From Ovis canadensis (Eukaryota > Chordata > Mammalia > Artiodactyla > Bovidae), in the NCBI RefSeq assembly GCF_042477335.2, contig NC_091262.1, forward strand, positions 72,650,001 to 72,714,000: 64,000 bases of DNA, written 5' to 3'. How positions within the stretch are numbered: position 1 is the first letter of the stretch; every line of letters starts with the position of its first letter. Below the pieces are notes generated by a model. The model had not been told where the DNA came from. It saw nothing but the letters and a program-made list of their open reading frames with translations, and ran no database searches. This document shows positions 34,560 to 46,254 of this stretch, in pieces. The position numbers and the translations under genes were made by a program.

Positions 34560-34961
34560 AGCTAAGTCCAATGAGGAAGGTCTAATGAGGATTTTGGAAC
34601 CTGACTTAAGACAAATTAAAGTGACCTGGTTAAGAGGGATTTAGTTCTGCTCCTAGCTGACCCTGCAAGTGGGTCTTCTCCATCCACACTTTTTTTTCTT
34701 TTTTTTAAATACAGGGTTCATGACACAATCCTGAAAAGTGTGGAAAGGAAAGAAACAAGAGGAGAGAGAGCAAAGATTGCAGATTCAAACACCCACAGAG
34801 GTCTGGCCAGAAATACCCACATGGAAAGACAGTAAGTGTAGTGAAATAAGGCACTCTGGGACCTGTGGAAAATGGGCCAATGTGCCCAGGTTGAAGGGGC
34901 TGGCATTACTTGGTTCCAGCTGTGACTAGGATCAGTTCGGGGGCAGTGGTGCCGGGTGTCT

Positions 34962-34980
34962 TTGTTGTTGTTGTTGTTGA
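34962..34980. repeat. Short (TTG)n run
   Basis: About six TTG units in SERPINA14 intron 1. Confidence 0.85.
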
Positions 34981-35278
34981 TTTGTTTCTGAAGCATCTAA
35001 AAATCCAGATTTTAACATGAAAATTCAACCTTTCCAAAAGCAACTTGCTAGCAGCCCAAAGTCCAGATGCAGGCCTGCCAAATCCGACTTTAGAAATGCT
35101 GGTGTGATTTCTAAAGTGAACCCCGGGTGGTGCTCAGACAACTTGAACATCGGCTTAACCAAGGGCCTGGTGAAGGTCATCTCAGGAAATCCTGGTTGCC
35201 TCACTTAAGCCCTGTCCATGCCATCAGCTACTGCTCATCACCCACTGTCGGGGCAAAACCCTCTTTCTGTCCCCATAT

Positions 35279-35497
35279 TGGGCTTCCCAGGTGGTGCTAG
35301 TGGTAAAGAATCTGCCTGCCATTGCCGGCGACATAAGAGACACAGGTTTGATCCCTGGGTAAGGAAGATCCTCTGGAGTATGAAATGGCACCCTTCTTCA
35401 GTATTCTTGCCTGGAAAATGCCATGGGCAAAGGAGTCTGGAGGGCTACAGTCTATGGGGCCACAGGGAGCTGGACACAACTGAGTGAGCAATCATAA
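35279..35497 (+). mobile_element. Bov-tA SINE, SERPINA14 intron 1
   Basis: GGGCTTCCCAGGTGGTGCTA head and core ending GAGCTGGACACAACTGAGTG. Confidence 0.92.
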
Positions 35498-35787
35498 ATG
35501 AAGGAACTAATGTCCCCAAGTGTGACCCTACGATTGAGACCAGAAGCCAGGCCTTGCACCTGAAGGGAGTGCAGATGGCAGGATTTCTGGCCGCACTGAT
35601 GGAAAGGAAAAAGATGAGAACCGTGGCCTGATTTTGTGCTCAATTTTACCTCCCTAGGGCAGGGCCTGTCCTCACTTCCTTAGTTCCCTATGGCACCCAG
35701 CTCAGTTCCAGGTACAGGGTCCACTTCCCTGCATTATCCCTGCCACCCCTGGTGTCCCTTATCATGCTACTTAAATAGCATCTACTG

Positions 35788-36170
35788 TGGACTGAAAGTT
35801 TATGCCCCTCTAAATTCCTGTGTCAAAATCCCTAGCTCTGAATGGAACAGTATTTGGAAGGAAGGCCTTTGGGAAGTAATTTGGGTCAGATGAGGTCATG
35901 AGTGTCCCTTGTGTGTAGGCATATATTAGTTGCCCATACAAGAAGAGACACCAGAGTACGGGCTTTCCCCACTCTGTCCCTGCGTGTGCACCACAAAGAT
36001 GAGGTCCGGTGAAGACACAATGAGAGGACAGCCATCTACAAGCCAGAACTTGCTCCAGAATCCAGGCATGTTGGCACCCTAACCTTGCACTTCCAGCCTC
36101 AGAGCTGTGAGAGAATACATCTCTATTGCTTAAGCCATGTGGGTTACGGTATTTTGTTATGCAGCCCCCC
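35788..36170 (+). mobile_element. MLT1-like LTR (MaLR)
   Basis: ACTGTGGACTGAAAGTTTAT at the start, AAGAAGAGACACCAGAG inside and TTGCTTAAGCCATGTGGG at the end match the ancient MLT-type LTR. Non-coding. Confidence 0.7.
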
Positions 36171-36660
36171 TGTCAATCTTCCCCCCACCAACATTTCCGG
36201 ACACCCTGCGGCCAGAGTGGGCTCCTCAGAGTGTCAATCACTTCCGTTTCTTGGTTCCCCATGAGTTTCAAGGGGATGGAGTCCAAATTCTTCAGGTGGC
36301 AGAAAAGTCCTGCCATACCCTGGTTCCTGCCAACCCAACTCAGCAATCCGGTCCTCAGCAGTCTACATCAGTCCTGCATTGTCTCCTCCAATTAGCCCCT
36401 ACCTCTCACTGCCAACCATTGTTCTCCCAGCCTTGCCCCCTTCATCACCTCCTCCATCTACCTCATCTGAGTGGGAGAAGGGTTGGTGAGAATGGAGGAC
36501 ATTGTGGTTGAGGGAGCCAGTGAGTGGAAGAGAGCTACAGGGTGGGGAGAGCAGTGGATGCAGGAGATTCTAGAAAATATACACATCCTTGTTATCCTGG
36601 ATCTTTCATCGTCTTGCCCAAGGCAGAGGCTACTTGAACCATAGCAAAAGAGCAATAAAA
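36171..36660. other. SERPINA14 intron 1, promoter-proximal part
   Basis: C/T-rich sequence without a recognised repeat, next to the probable first exon. Confidence 0.4.
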
Positions 36661-36667
36661 CACTTAC

Positions 36668-36746
36668 CCATGTAGAATCTCACTGTCCCCAAGAGAAGAA
36701 AGCTGACTTACCCTTCAGGGGAGCCTGCTGTTATCTACTGATGTTG
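36668..36746 (-). other. SERPINA14: Probable SERPINA14 non-coding first exon
   Basis: Two consensus GTAAGT donors lie downstream of a good TATA box in gene sense. One follows CTGAAGG at 36711, the other follows ACATGG at 36667. The exon would run from a start near 36746 to 36712 or to 36668. Clade A serpins usually have such a short untranslated exon. Splicing from 36668 to the acceptor at 34057 would create an in-frame upstream ATG (ATG-GAA-ATG-TCC). Which donor is used cannot be decided from sequence. Confidence 0.5.
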
Positions 36747-36767
36747 CTCTTTGCCTCTGTCAGTGAC

Positions 36768-36786
36768 TTATTTATACTGCCATTGG
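36768..36786 (-). promoter_or_regulatory. SERPINA14: TATA box (and adjacent CCAAT) of SERPINA14
   Basis: TATAAATAA in gene sense lies at 36776-36768, about 30 bases before the inferred start. A CCAAT pentamer sits just upstream at 36786-36782, closer to the TATA box than usual. The assignment rests on position relative to the two donors and to the first coding exon. Confidence 0.5.
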
Positions 36787-36789
36787 TGT

Positions 36790-37400
36790 AGTGAAATGGA
36801 TAAACCTGGATTAATACTAACTTGACCAAATAACTGTGTTCAAATACTGTGAAGACAAAACAAGAAGTGAATCATTTCAGTTCCAGGGAAGCAGTGAACG
36901 AGTCAATGGATTGTGGCACTGTTGGAACTACCGTTCACTCAATTACTCATGCGTTATTTCAACAAACACTTACTTAGCTTCTAGTAAGATCCATGCTCTG
37001 GGCTAGGTACAGGGGTGGGGGGTGGGGCAGGGAGGGGCATGATGCTTAGGGCCTGATTCTCACCCTTGAGGAGAACCCCCAGCTTCAAGGATATCTTTGT
37101 GTTGAGGAAGAAACAAACATGTAAAAGGACCATGGGCCACCTTTTGGCTGGTTCCTGAAAAGCACACACTGCGCTAAGGAGCTGCGTATGGAAAGAGAAG
37201 GGCACAGTTAATAATCAGGACAACTCATGGAGGTGAAGTAACTGTTCCTGGAAGTCTTAAAAAACAGGCAGGAGTCAACATATTGTCAAGGAAGCCTGAA
37301 GAGGGACTTCTGGATGCTGGGATTGGCTGGGGTTCCCTGGGAGAGTGGTGGTCAAGGCTTTACCTGCAAGGTTTTCCCAAGTCTAGGCAAAATTGAGTTC
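36790..37400. other. Upstream region of SERPINA14
   Basis: About 600 bases of apparently unique sequence upstream of the TATA box before the first SINE. It probably holds the proximal control elements, but I recognised no specific hormone-response element. Confidence 0.35.
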
Positions 37401-37408
37401 TGACATGG

Positions 37409-37690
37409 GGTGCTGCTGCTGCTGCTGCTGCGTCACTTCAGTCAGGTCCAACTCTGTGCGACCCCAGAGATGGCAGCCCTCCAGGCTCCCCCGTCCCTGG
37501 GATTCTCCAGGCAAGAGCACTGGAGTGGGTTGCCATTTCCTTCTCCAATGCATGGAAGTGAAAAGTGAAAGTGAAGTCGCTCAGTCGCGTCCAACTCTTC
37601 ACGACCCCATAGACTGCAGCCTATCAGGCTCCTCTGTCCATGGGATTTTCCAGGCAAGAATACTAGAGTGGGGTGCCATTGCCTACGGTG
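37409..37690 (-). mobile_element. Bov-A2 dimer with CTG-type tail
   Basis: Two antisense monomers with the linker TGCATGGAAGTGAAAAGTGA. TGGGGTGC borders both ends. In inverted orientation to the copy at 34228. Confidence 0.93.
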
Positions 37691-38395
37691 GGGTGCAGTG
37701 ACTGCCAAATGTTCTCTTCAATAGCAACTAAAGAAGTGGACAAAATCTACCAAAAAACAACCATTTCAGTGCTAGAGAAATTCACCACAGGCCCACAACA
37801 AAGATGAAGGGTAATGAAAATAAAGGTTCATTAATGAAAATACTGAACTCTCTGTAAGGACAGAGGGAGTCTCTGACATGCTGGTCTGGGGTTCTGCTGG
37901 TGGGTGGTCTATCCAGAGTCCAACAGCTGCTGCCAGGGCAGACTCACCAGACTTGGAACATTGTCAGTTAAAGTGATGATATTGGTGACAAGCAAAGCAT
38001 GTGTGAACATGGGTTGGGGGGAGGGGGGGCAGTGGTTCTGTTAACCTGCAGCTGTATTTGGATCAATCAATGGATTAACCAGTGGATTAACATGGGATTA
38101 AACAAGGAGTTCCAAGAGGTGTGACAGCTGTAGGGGGCTTGATGAGCTCTTGGCATGTCCCAAGTTGAAAGGTGCTTCTGCACATGGGCACCAGAGACTG
38201 GAGTAGATCCAAGCTACCCACACCTCCCTGGCCCCTGGGGAAGTAAGAGAGAAAGATGGAAAGTAAAATATGGTAGTATGTGAGGTTTGAATGGACTCAT
38301 TGGCCTGCACACAGATCCATCATCAGAAAGTAGAACTTTTATTGGCTTGAGGTGTTTGAAAGCAATTTCTTTCAAAATATGGCTGAACAATAAGC
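37691..38395. other. Intergenic, no recognised element
   Basis: Apparently unique A/G-rich sequence. Nothing called. Confidence 0.35.
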
Positions 38396-38399
38396 AATA

Positions 38400-38531
38400 C
38401 AGCTCTGTGATGACCTAGAGGGGTGGGATGGGGTGTGGGAGGGAGGTTCGAGAGGGAGGGGATATATGTATATACATAGCCGATTCACTTTGTTGTACAG
38501 CAAAAACGTATATCACATTGTAAAGCAATTA
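38400..38531 (+). mobile_element. L1 3'-UTR fragment
   Basis: GATGACCTAGAGGGGTGGGA, then GATTCACTTTGTTGTACAGC and TTGTAAAGCAATTA. Confidence 0.8.
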
Positions 38532-39790
38532 TTGTTGTTTAGTCGCTAAGTCATATTCAACTCTTTGCAACCCCATGGATTGCAGCACACCAGGCTTCCT
38601 TGTCCTTCACCATCTCCCAGAGTATGGTAGACTCATATCAATTGAATTGATGATGTCACCCAACCAACCATCTCATTCCCTGTTGCCTCCTTCTCCTCCC
38701 GCCTTCGATCTTTCCCAGCATCAGGGTCTTTTCCAGTGAGTCAGCTCTTTGCATCACGTGGTCAAAGGACAGGAGTTTCAGCTTCAGCATCAGTCCTTCC
38801 AATGATTACTCAGGGTTGATTTCCTTTAGGATTGACGGATTGGATCTCTTTGCTGTCCAAGGGACTCTCAGGAGTCTTCTCCAGCACCACACTTCAAAAG
38901 TATCAGTTCTTCAGTGCTCAGCCTTCTTTATGGTCCAACTTTTCCATCTATACATGACTACTGGAAGAACCATAGTTTTGACTATACAGACCTTTGTCAT
39001 CAAAGTAATGTCTCCACTTTTAATATGCTGTCCTAGGTTGGTTATAGCTTTTCTTCCAAGGAGCAAGTGTCTTTTAATCTCATAGCTGCAGTCATTGTCC
39101 CCAGTGATACTGGAGCCCAAGAAAATAAAATCTGCCACTGTTTCCACTTTTTCCCTATTTGCCATGCAGTGTGGGACTGGATGCCATTATCTTAGTTTTT
39201 TGAATGTTGAGTTTTAATTCAGCTTTTTCACTTTCCTCTTTCACCTTCATTAAGAGGTTCTTTAGTCCCTCCTTGCTCTCTTCCATTAGGGTGTTATTAT
39301 CTGCATATCTGAGATTGTTGATCCCAGAAATTTTTATTCCAGCTTGTAACGGATCCAGCCTGGCATTTTGCATGATGTACTCTGCATATAAGTTAAATAG
39401 GCAGGGTGATAATATACAGCTTTGATGTACTCCTTTCTCAATTTTGAACCAGTCTGTTGTTCCACGTCCAGTTCTAAATGTTGTTTCTTGACCTGCATAC
39501 ACGTTTCTCAGGAGGCAGGTAAGGTGGTCTGGTATTCCCATCTCTAAGAATTTCCCACCATTTGTTGTGATCCACACAGTCAAACGCTTTAATGTAGTCA
39601 ATGAAGCTGAAGAAGATACTTTTCTGGAATTCCCTTGCTTTCTCTGTGAGCCGAGAATGGTGGCAACTTGATCTCTGGTTCCTCTGCCTTTTCTAAATCC
39701 AGTTTGTACATCTGAAAGTTCTCAGTTCATGTACTATTGAAGCATAGCTTGAAGGATTTTGAGCATTGCCTTGCTAGCGTGTGAAATGAA
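38532..39790 (-). mobile_element. BovB LINE, 3' half with reverse-transcriptase remnant
   Basis: Antisense BovB covers the reverse transcriptase C-terminal half, the post-RT region and the 3' end. A 148-codon minus-strand frame (39155-39601) keeps LFNLYAEYIMQNA and RYADNNTL, where the catalytic YADD has become YADN. Frames are broken elsewhere, so it is inactive. Confidence 0.92.
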
Positions 39791-39959
39791 CCCATGCCAA
39801 GAGGACAGAGTAGAAGGGCTCATCTTCTCCTGTGAGAGCACCAAATTTGCAATTAGCTGCTGAACAACCCTCGACAGGAGGATGTTGGGACCCACCAAAA
39901 AATGATACCTGACATCCAAGGACCAGGAAGTAACGATGAGATGGCAGGAGGGGCTCAGT

Positions 39960-41690
39960 CATGTTAAAATCAAACCCTATTCTTGCCAGAGACTCTTAGG
40001 GCACAAACAAAACCTTGTGCACACCAGGACCCAGGGTAGAGGAGCAGTGACCCCTGCAGGAAACTGAGCCAGACCTGCCTGTGAGTGTTTGGAGGTCTCC
40101 TGTGGAGGCATGAGTCAGCAGTGGCCTGCCGTGGAGACAGAGGCACTGGCAGCAGCAGTTCTGGGAGACATGGCATGTTGGCATAAGTCTTCTTGGAGGA
40201 GATTGCTATCATCCCTACCATAGAGCCACCAGGCAGGTGACCCATAAACTGAAGAACAATTATACCAAAGAAGGGGTCAACTTGCACCAAAGTAGATGTC
40301 CAACATGATACTGTGGAATGGCAAAGAAATAGCTCCAGAAAGAATGAAGAGCCTGGGCCAAATCGGAAATGACACCCAGTTACGGATGTGTCTGGTGGTG
40401 AAAGTAATGTCTGATGATGTAAAGAACAATATTGCATAGGAACCTGGAATGTTCATAGATCCATGAATCAGGGTAAATTGGATGCGGTCAATCAGGAGGT
40501 GGCAAGAGTGAACACTGGCATTTTAGGAATCAATGACATAAAATGGATGGAATGGGTGCATTTAATTCAGATGACCATCTACTACTGTGGGCAAGAATCC
40601 CTTAGAAAAAAATGGAGTAACCATCATAGTCAACAAAAGTCTGAAATGCAGTACTTGAGTGCAATCTCAAAACTGGCAGAATGATCTCGGTTCATTTCCA
40701 AGGCAAACCATTCAATACCACAGTAATCAAATTAATTATGCCAAAGAACTACCACTAAGAGGGGTAGTTAGTGCAAACACTAATGCCAAATAAGCTGAAG
40801 TTGAATGGTTCTATGAAGACCTCCAAGACCTGGTAGAACTAACACCAAAAGATGTCCTTAGGGGACTGGAATGCAAAAGTGGGAAATCAAGAAATACCTG
40901 GAGTAACAGGCAGGTAATACAAAATAAAGCAAAGCAAAGGCTAACAGAGTTTTGCCAAGAGAACATACTGGTCAAAGCAAATACCTTCCTCCAGCAACAC
41001 AAGAGACAACTCTACACATGGACATCACTAAATGGTCAATACTGAAATCAGACTGATTATTCTTTGCAGCCAAAGATGGAGAAATTATACAGTCAGCAAA
41101 AACAAGATTGGAAGCTGACTGTGGATCAGATCATGAGCTCCTTTTTTCAAAATTCAGAACTAAATTGAAGTAAGTAGGGAAAACCACTGAAGAGAAGTAG
41201 GCCACTGAAGTGAAGTGAAGTGAAAGTTGCTAAGCTGTGTCTGACTCTTTGCGACCCCATGGACTGTACAGTCCGTAGAAGTCTCCAGGCCAGAATACTG
41301 TGGTGGGTAGCCTTTCCCTTCTCCAGGGAAGGGAACCCAACCCAAGGACAGAACCCAGGTCTCCATTGCAGAGAGATTCTTTACCAGCTGAGCCACAAGG
41401 GAAGCCCAAGAATACTGGAGTGGCTAGCCTATCCTTTCTCCAGCAGATCTTCCCGACCCAGGAATTGAACTGGGGTCTCTTGCATTGCAGGTGGATTCTT
41501 TACCAACTGAGCTATCAGGGAAGCCCCATAAGGCCATTGAGGTATGACCTAGATCAAATCCTTTATGATCATACAGTAGAAGTGACAAATAGATTCAAGG
41601 GATTAGATCTGATAGAGTGCCTGAAGAACTATGGATGGAGGTTCATAACATCATATAAGAGGCAGTGACCAAAACCATTCCGAAGAAAAA
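39960..41690 (+). mobile_element. BovB LINE, 5' UTR and endonuclease region
   Basis: AGCAGTGACCCCTGCAGGAA and GAACCTGGAATGTTCATAGA are BovB 5' sequence. The endonuclease part follows (GGGGACTGGAATGCAAAAGT, then AACACAAGAGACAACTCTAC). Many frameshifts are visible. SINEs interrupt it at 41215-41528. It is head to head with the BovB at 38532-39790. Confidence 0.85.
41215..41528 (-). mobile_element. Two nested Bov-tA SINEs inside BovB
   Basis: Two antisense copies of the tRNA end (GAGCCACAAGGGAAGCCC and GAGCTATCAGGGAAGCCC) lie in tandem. BovB resumes with GGTATGACCTAGATCAAATC. Confidence 0.88.
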
Positions 41691-41699
41691 AACAATTAT

Positions 41700-42950
41700 A
41701 TTCCAATAGAAAAACATAATAAATGGGGATAAAAAACATTTCAGATACAGGGTGACCTCTAAGAAACAGGTTTAAAAATAAAGAAAGATTGAGAAGAAAC
41801 ACCACTGGTCAGTAATTGCAGGGGAACCACACTTCACAGGTCAGTCCAGGCAAATTTCTAAATAGATCAAATTTCTAAACAAACAAAAACAAAACCCTCA
41901 AGAGGGAAAGAGTCAGAATCCAGAGTTATTACTATATGTTATCTAAAATATCCAGTATTCAACAACAACAAAAAATGTGTGATAAATGCAAAGAAATAAG
42001 GAAGTGTGACTCGTATTCAGGAAAAAAATAAATCAATAGGAATGGTTTCTGAGTGTCCAAAGATGTTAGATTTAGCTGCCAAAAACTGCACAGCAGCTAT
42101 AACAAATACATTTAAAGAAATAAAGGAAACCATGTTTAAAGAATGAAAGAAAAATGAAGATAGCAATACAATATGTAGGGAAACTCAATAAAGAGATAGA
42201 AATTATTTTTAATAGAAATTCTGGATTTGAATATAGGCACAATAACCGAAATAAAAATTCATTAAAGGACTCAATAGTAGATTTGAGATGGGAGAAAGAA
42301 TCTGTGAATTTGAAGCTAGACCAATAGAAATGATCCAATATGAACAGACAAAGGAAAATTTAAAAACTGAAAAATAAGTGAACAGACCTCTCATTGACCA
42401 GTGATACAAGATCAAGTATATTAACATAAGGGTAATGGGAATCCCAGAAGAAGGAGAGAGAAAAGAGTAGAAAAAATATTTGAAGAAATACTGATGGAAA
42501 TCTCAAAGTTGGTGGAAAAATATTAATCTACAAACCCAAGAAGCCCAAAGAGATCCGCACCTAGATGCTGTAATTAAATTGTTGAAAGGCAGAGGGAAAA
42601 TCATGAAAGCAGCAAGAGGAAAAATAACTTATCACATGTAAATGAATAACATAACAATTAATGGTTGACTTCTAGTTAGGAAGAATGGAGGGGGAAATGC
42701 ATTTGGATGACACAGTTAAAGTGTTGAAGGAAAGAAAAACCTGTCAACAAAGAATTCCAGCAAAGCTTCCCTTTGAAAATGAAGGCGAAATAACATTTAC
42801 AGATAAATAAATATTCAGAGAATAGTTGCTAGAGAAACTTTTTTTTTTTTTACAATAAATACTAGAGAAAGTCCTTCAGATTGGAGGGAAATGATACCGG
42901 ATGGTGACTTCAATCTAGAGGAAGAAATAAACAATGGTTTAAAAAAAAAA
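41700..42950 (+). mobile_element. HAL1/L1-like remnant
   Basis: A-rich decayed sequence. GAATTCCAGCAAAGCTTCCC and GTCCTTCAGATTGGAGGGAA resemble old L1-type elements. Family uncertain. Confidence 0.55.
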
Positions 42951-42954
42951 TTTT

Positions 42955-43170
42955 GCTCTTGTAACTTAGTTGGTAAAGAATCTGCCTGCAATACAGGAGA
43001 CCTGGGTTCTATTCCTGGGTCCAGAAGATTCCCTATAGAAAGAAATGGCAACCCACTCCAGTATTCTTGCCTGGAGAATCCCAAGGACAGAGGAGCCTGG
43101 TAGGTTCCCACTTCATGGGATCGCCAAGAGTCAGACATGACTTACTGACTAAACTGCCACCACCACCAAA
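42955..43170 (+). mobile_element. Bov-tA SINE
   Basis: TTGGTAAAGAATCTGCCTGC head, Bov-A core and GACTTACTGACTAAACTGCC end. Confidence 0.92.
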
Positions 43171-43314
43171 AATAGTAAATATGTAGGTAAATATAAAAAA
43201 CTCTAAATATATATTCTCATTATTATTTTCTCTAAATTGCATAAGATTGTATAAAGCAATAAATAGAACAATGTGTTGTTGCATTTATAACATATATACA
43301 CACAATAAGATCCC

Positions 43315-43440
43315 CTTGAGGTGGGCATGTCAGCCCACTCCAGTATTCTTGCCTGGAGAATCCCATGGACAGAGGAGCATGGCGGGCTATAGTCCATAGG
43401 TTTGCAAAGAGTCGGACACAGCTTGAGCGACTTTGCATGC
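43315..43440 (+). mobile_element. Bov-A SINE
   Basis: Core from CACTCCAGTATTCTTGCCTG to GTCGGACACAGCTTGAGCGA, without the tRNA part. Confidence 0.88.
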
Positions 43441-43477
43441 ATGCACATACATACTATATATATATATACAATAATAG

Positions 43478-43600
43478 CACAACCTGGAGGAGGAAACAGC
43501 AGCTCACTCCAGTATTTTTGCCTGGAGAATCCTATGGACAGAGGAACCTGGTGGGCTATAGTCCATGGGGTCACAAAGAGTTGGACATGATTGAGCATGT
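43478..43600 (+). mobile_element. Bov-A SINE
   Basis: A second core, CACTCCAGTATTTTTGCCTG to GAGTTGGACATGATTGAGC. A short TA run (about 43453-43470) separates the two. Confidence 0.88.
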
Positions 43601-44100
43601 GATGGGACGGCACAAAGGAGGGGAAGGATGTGAAACTTATATTGGGCTCAATGTTGTATATTTTACTGAAATTAAGTTAATACTACTTTGAAGCAGATTA
43701 TGATAAATTAAGATTATATTGCAATCCCTAGAGCAAAAAGAAAAAAATTCAAAGAGAAATTAAAGTGATTCACTAAAAATGTTTACTTACCCCCAAAGAA
43801 GGCAATAAATAAGGAACAGAAAAGCAAAATGGGTATGAGGTTGGCAAAATATGAGATATAATTCAAATAGATCAATAAATATATTAATACAAATGCATTA
43901 AACTTTGCATTTAATTGAAACAGACTCTCAGGCTGAATAAAAACCCAAGACCCACCTATATGCTATCTACAATGGATACAGCTTAGATTCAAAGACACAA
44001 ATAGGCTAAAATGATGGGAAAAGCCATTAAGGATAGTATATAGTCTTCTCAACAAAATAGGTCTAACAATAAACTGAGAAGAGAAATAAGATGTATGTTG
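43601..44100. other. AT-rich sequence, probable L1 remnant
   Basis: A-rich text such as CTGAATAAAAACCCAAGACC resembles L1 ORF2 fragments, but the match is loose. Confidence 0.35.
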
Positions 44101-44105
44101 TCTGA

Positions 44106-44315
44106 GTGGGCTTCCCAGGTGGCTCAGTGCTAAAGAATCCTCCTGTCAAGCAGAAGACATGGGTTCAGTCCCTGAGCCAGGAAGATCCCTTGGAGAAGGA
44201 AATGGCAACCCACTCTAGTATTGTTGCTTTGGAAATCCCATGGACAGAGAAGCCTGGCAGGTTAGAGTTTATGGAGTCACAAAAGAGTCGGACATGATTT
44301 AATGATCAAACAACA
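44106..44315 (+). mobile_element. Bov-tA SINE
   Basis: GGGCTTCCCAGGTGGCTCAG head and full core ending GAGTCGGACATGATTTAATG. Confidence 0.93.
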
Positions 44316-44572
44316 ACTTGTCTCACTATGACACATTTATAACAGACATAAATCTGAAAGAAAACCATAAATATTTGGAAAATAAACAAAGTGTTTCTGC
44401 ATAATTCATAGTTCAAAGAAGATATCATGGAGAAAGTAAAAATATTTTAAACTAAATGAAACAAAAATATCAGCATATCATAATTTATGGGATGCTGCTA
44501 AAGCAGCTGAGAGGGAAATTTATAACATTAAATACCTATATCAGAAAAGGAAGTGCCAAGATAATTAAATGG

Positions 44573-44850
44573 GGAGTGTGCTCAGTTGCTAAGTCATGTC
44601 TGACTCTTTGTGACCCATGGAATTTTCCAGGCCAGAATACTGGAGTGAGTAACCTTTCCCTTCTCCAGGGCATCTTCCCAACCCAGGGATTGAACCTAGG
44701 TCTCCTGCATTGCAGGCAGATTCTTTACCAGCTGAGGCACAAGTGAAGCCCAAGAATACTGGAGTGGGGAGCCGATCCCTTCTCCAGGGGATCTTCTCAA
44801 CCCAGGAATTGAACCAGGGTCTTATGCATTGCAGGCGGAGTCTTTCATTT
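44573..44850 (-). mobile_element. Two adjacent Bov-tA SINE copies
   Basis: Antisense tRNA ends occur at about 44715-44752 and, truncated, near 44835-44850. They abut a BovB 3' end. Confidence 0.85.
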
Positions 44851-44852
44851 CA

Positions 44853-45520
44853 GTTCAGTTCAGTCGCTCAGTCGTGTCCGACTCTTTGTGACCCCATGAA
44901 TCGCAGCACACCAGGCCTCCCTATTCATCACCAGCTTCCAGAGTTTACCAAAACTCATGTCCATTGAGTCAGTGATGCCATCCAGCCATCTCGTCCTCTG
45001 TCGTCCTCTTCTCCTCCTGCCCTCAATCCCTCCCAGCATCAGGGTCTTTTCCAATGAGTCAACTCTTCGCATGAGGTGGCCAAAGTACTGGAGTTTCAGC
45101 TTCAGCATCAGTCCTTTCAATGAACACCCAGGACTTATCTTTAGGATGGACTGGTTGGATCTTCTTGCAGTCCAAGGGACTCTCAAGAGTCTTCTCCAAC
45201 ACCACAGTTCAAAAGCATCAATTCTTCTGTGCTCAGCTTTCTTCACAGTCCAACTCTCACATTCATACATGACCACTGGAAAAACCATAGCCTTGGCTAG
45301 ATGGACCTTTGTTGGCCAAGTAATGTCTCTGCTTTTGAATATGCTATCTAGGTTGGTCATAACTTTCCTTCCAAGGAGTAAGTGTCTTTTAATTTCATGG
45401 CTGCAATCACCATCTGCAGTGATTTTGGAGCCCAAAAAAATAAAGTCTGACACTGTTTCCACTGTTTCCCCATCTATTTCCCATGAAGTGATGGGATCAC
45501 TCAGCATATACCAAATTCAA
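44853..45520 (-). mobile_element. BovB LINE 3' end with 215-codon open frame
   Basis: The minus-strand frame 44860-45507 is uninterrupted through the post-RT region ([47 protein letters not shown]). The 3' end carries CAGTT repeats. It is a relatively young but 5'-truncated copy. Confidence 0.93.
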
Positions 45521-45849
45521 CTTAAACAGGCCTTAGTTTTATGTTTGTGTTAAAATCATAACATTTTTGTAAGAAAACAGAGGAAATTATTTTTGTGACC
45601 TTGATTTAAGCAAAGTTTTCTTAGATCTAACACCAAAAGCATGAATCAGACAAGAATTTAAAAAATTGATAAATTAGATTTCATTAAAATTTTGGTGTTT
45701 TGGACATAATGGAAATGAAACAACTAGGCACAGACTTAGGGAAAATTTTCACAAAATATAGATCTACTTAGGGACTTTCATCCTAAATATGCACATAACT
45801 CTTATAACTCAATATACACTATTGAGACTGTGTTAAAATAGACAATTAA

Positions 45850-46035
45850 TGAGAACCTACTTTATAGCACCGGGAACTCTACTCAGTGCTCTGCAGTGAC
45901 TTAAGTGAAAAGGAAATCTAAAAAAAGAGGGGACATATATAAAAATATAGCTGATTCACTTTGCTGTGCAGTAGAAAGTAACACAACATTGTAAAGCAAC
46001 TATACCCTGATAAAAATTAATAACAAATAATAATA
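45850..46035 (+). mobile_element. L1 3'-UTR fragment
   Basis: GCACCGGGAACTCTACTCAG, then GATTCACTTTGCTGTGCAGT and AACATTGTAAAGCAACTATA. Confidence 0.8.
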
Positions 46036-46254
46036 AAGAGAAAAGCTATCTAATTTGAAAATGGGCAAAAGGCTCTATAGACATTTTACCAAAGAAGACA
46101 TGTGAATAGCTAATAAGAACATGAAAATGTGCTCAGCATCATTAGTCATTAAGGAAGTGCAAAAGAGGCCAGACTCAAAAGATTATGTACCATATCATTA
46201 ATGTAATAAATCCAGGAAAGGTAAAGTTTTAGGAAAAGCAGATTAGTGGTGACC

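Noticed and set aside
44860..45507. 215-codon minus-strand frame
   Set aside because: It is the 3' part of a truncated BovB element, not a host gene.
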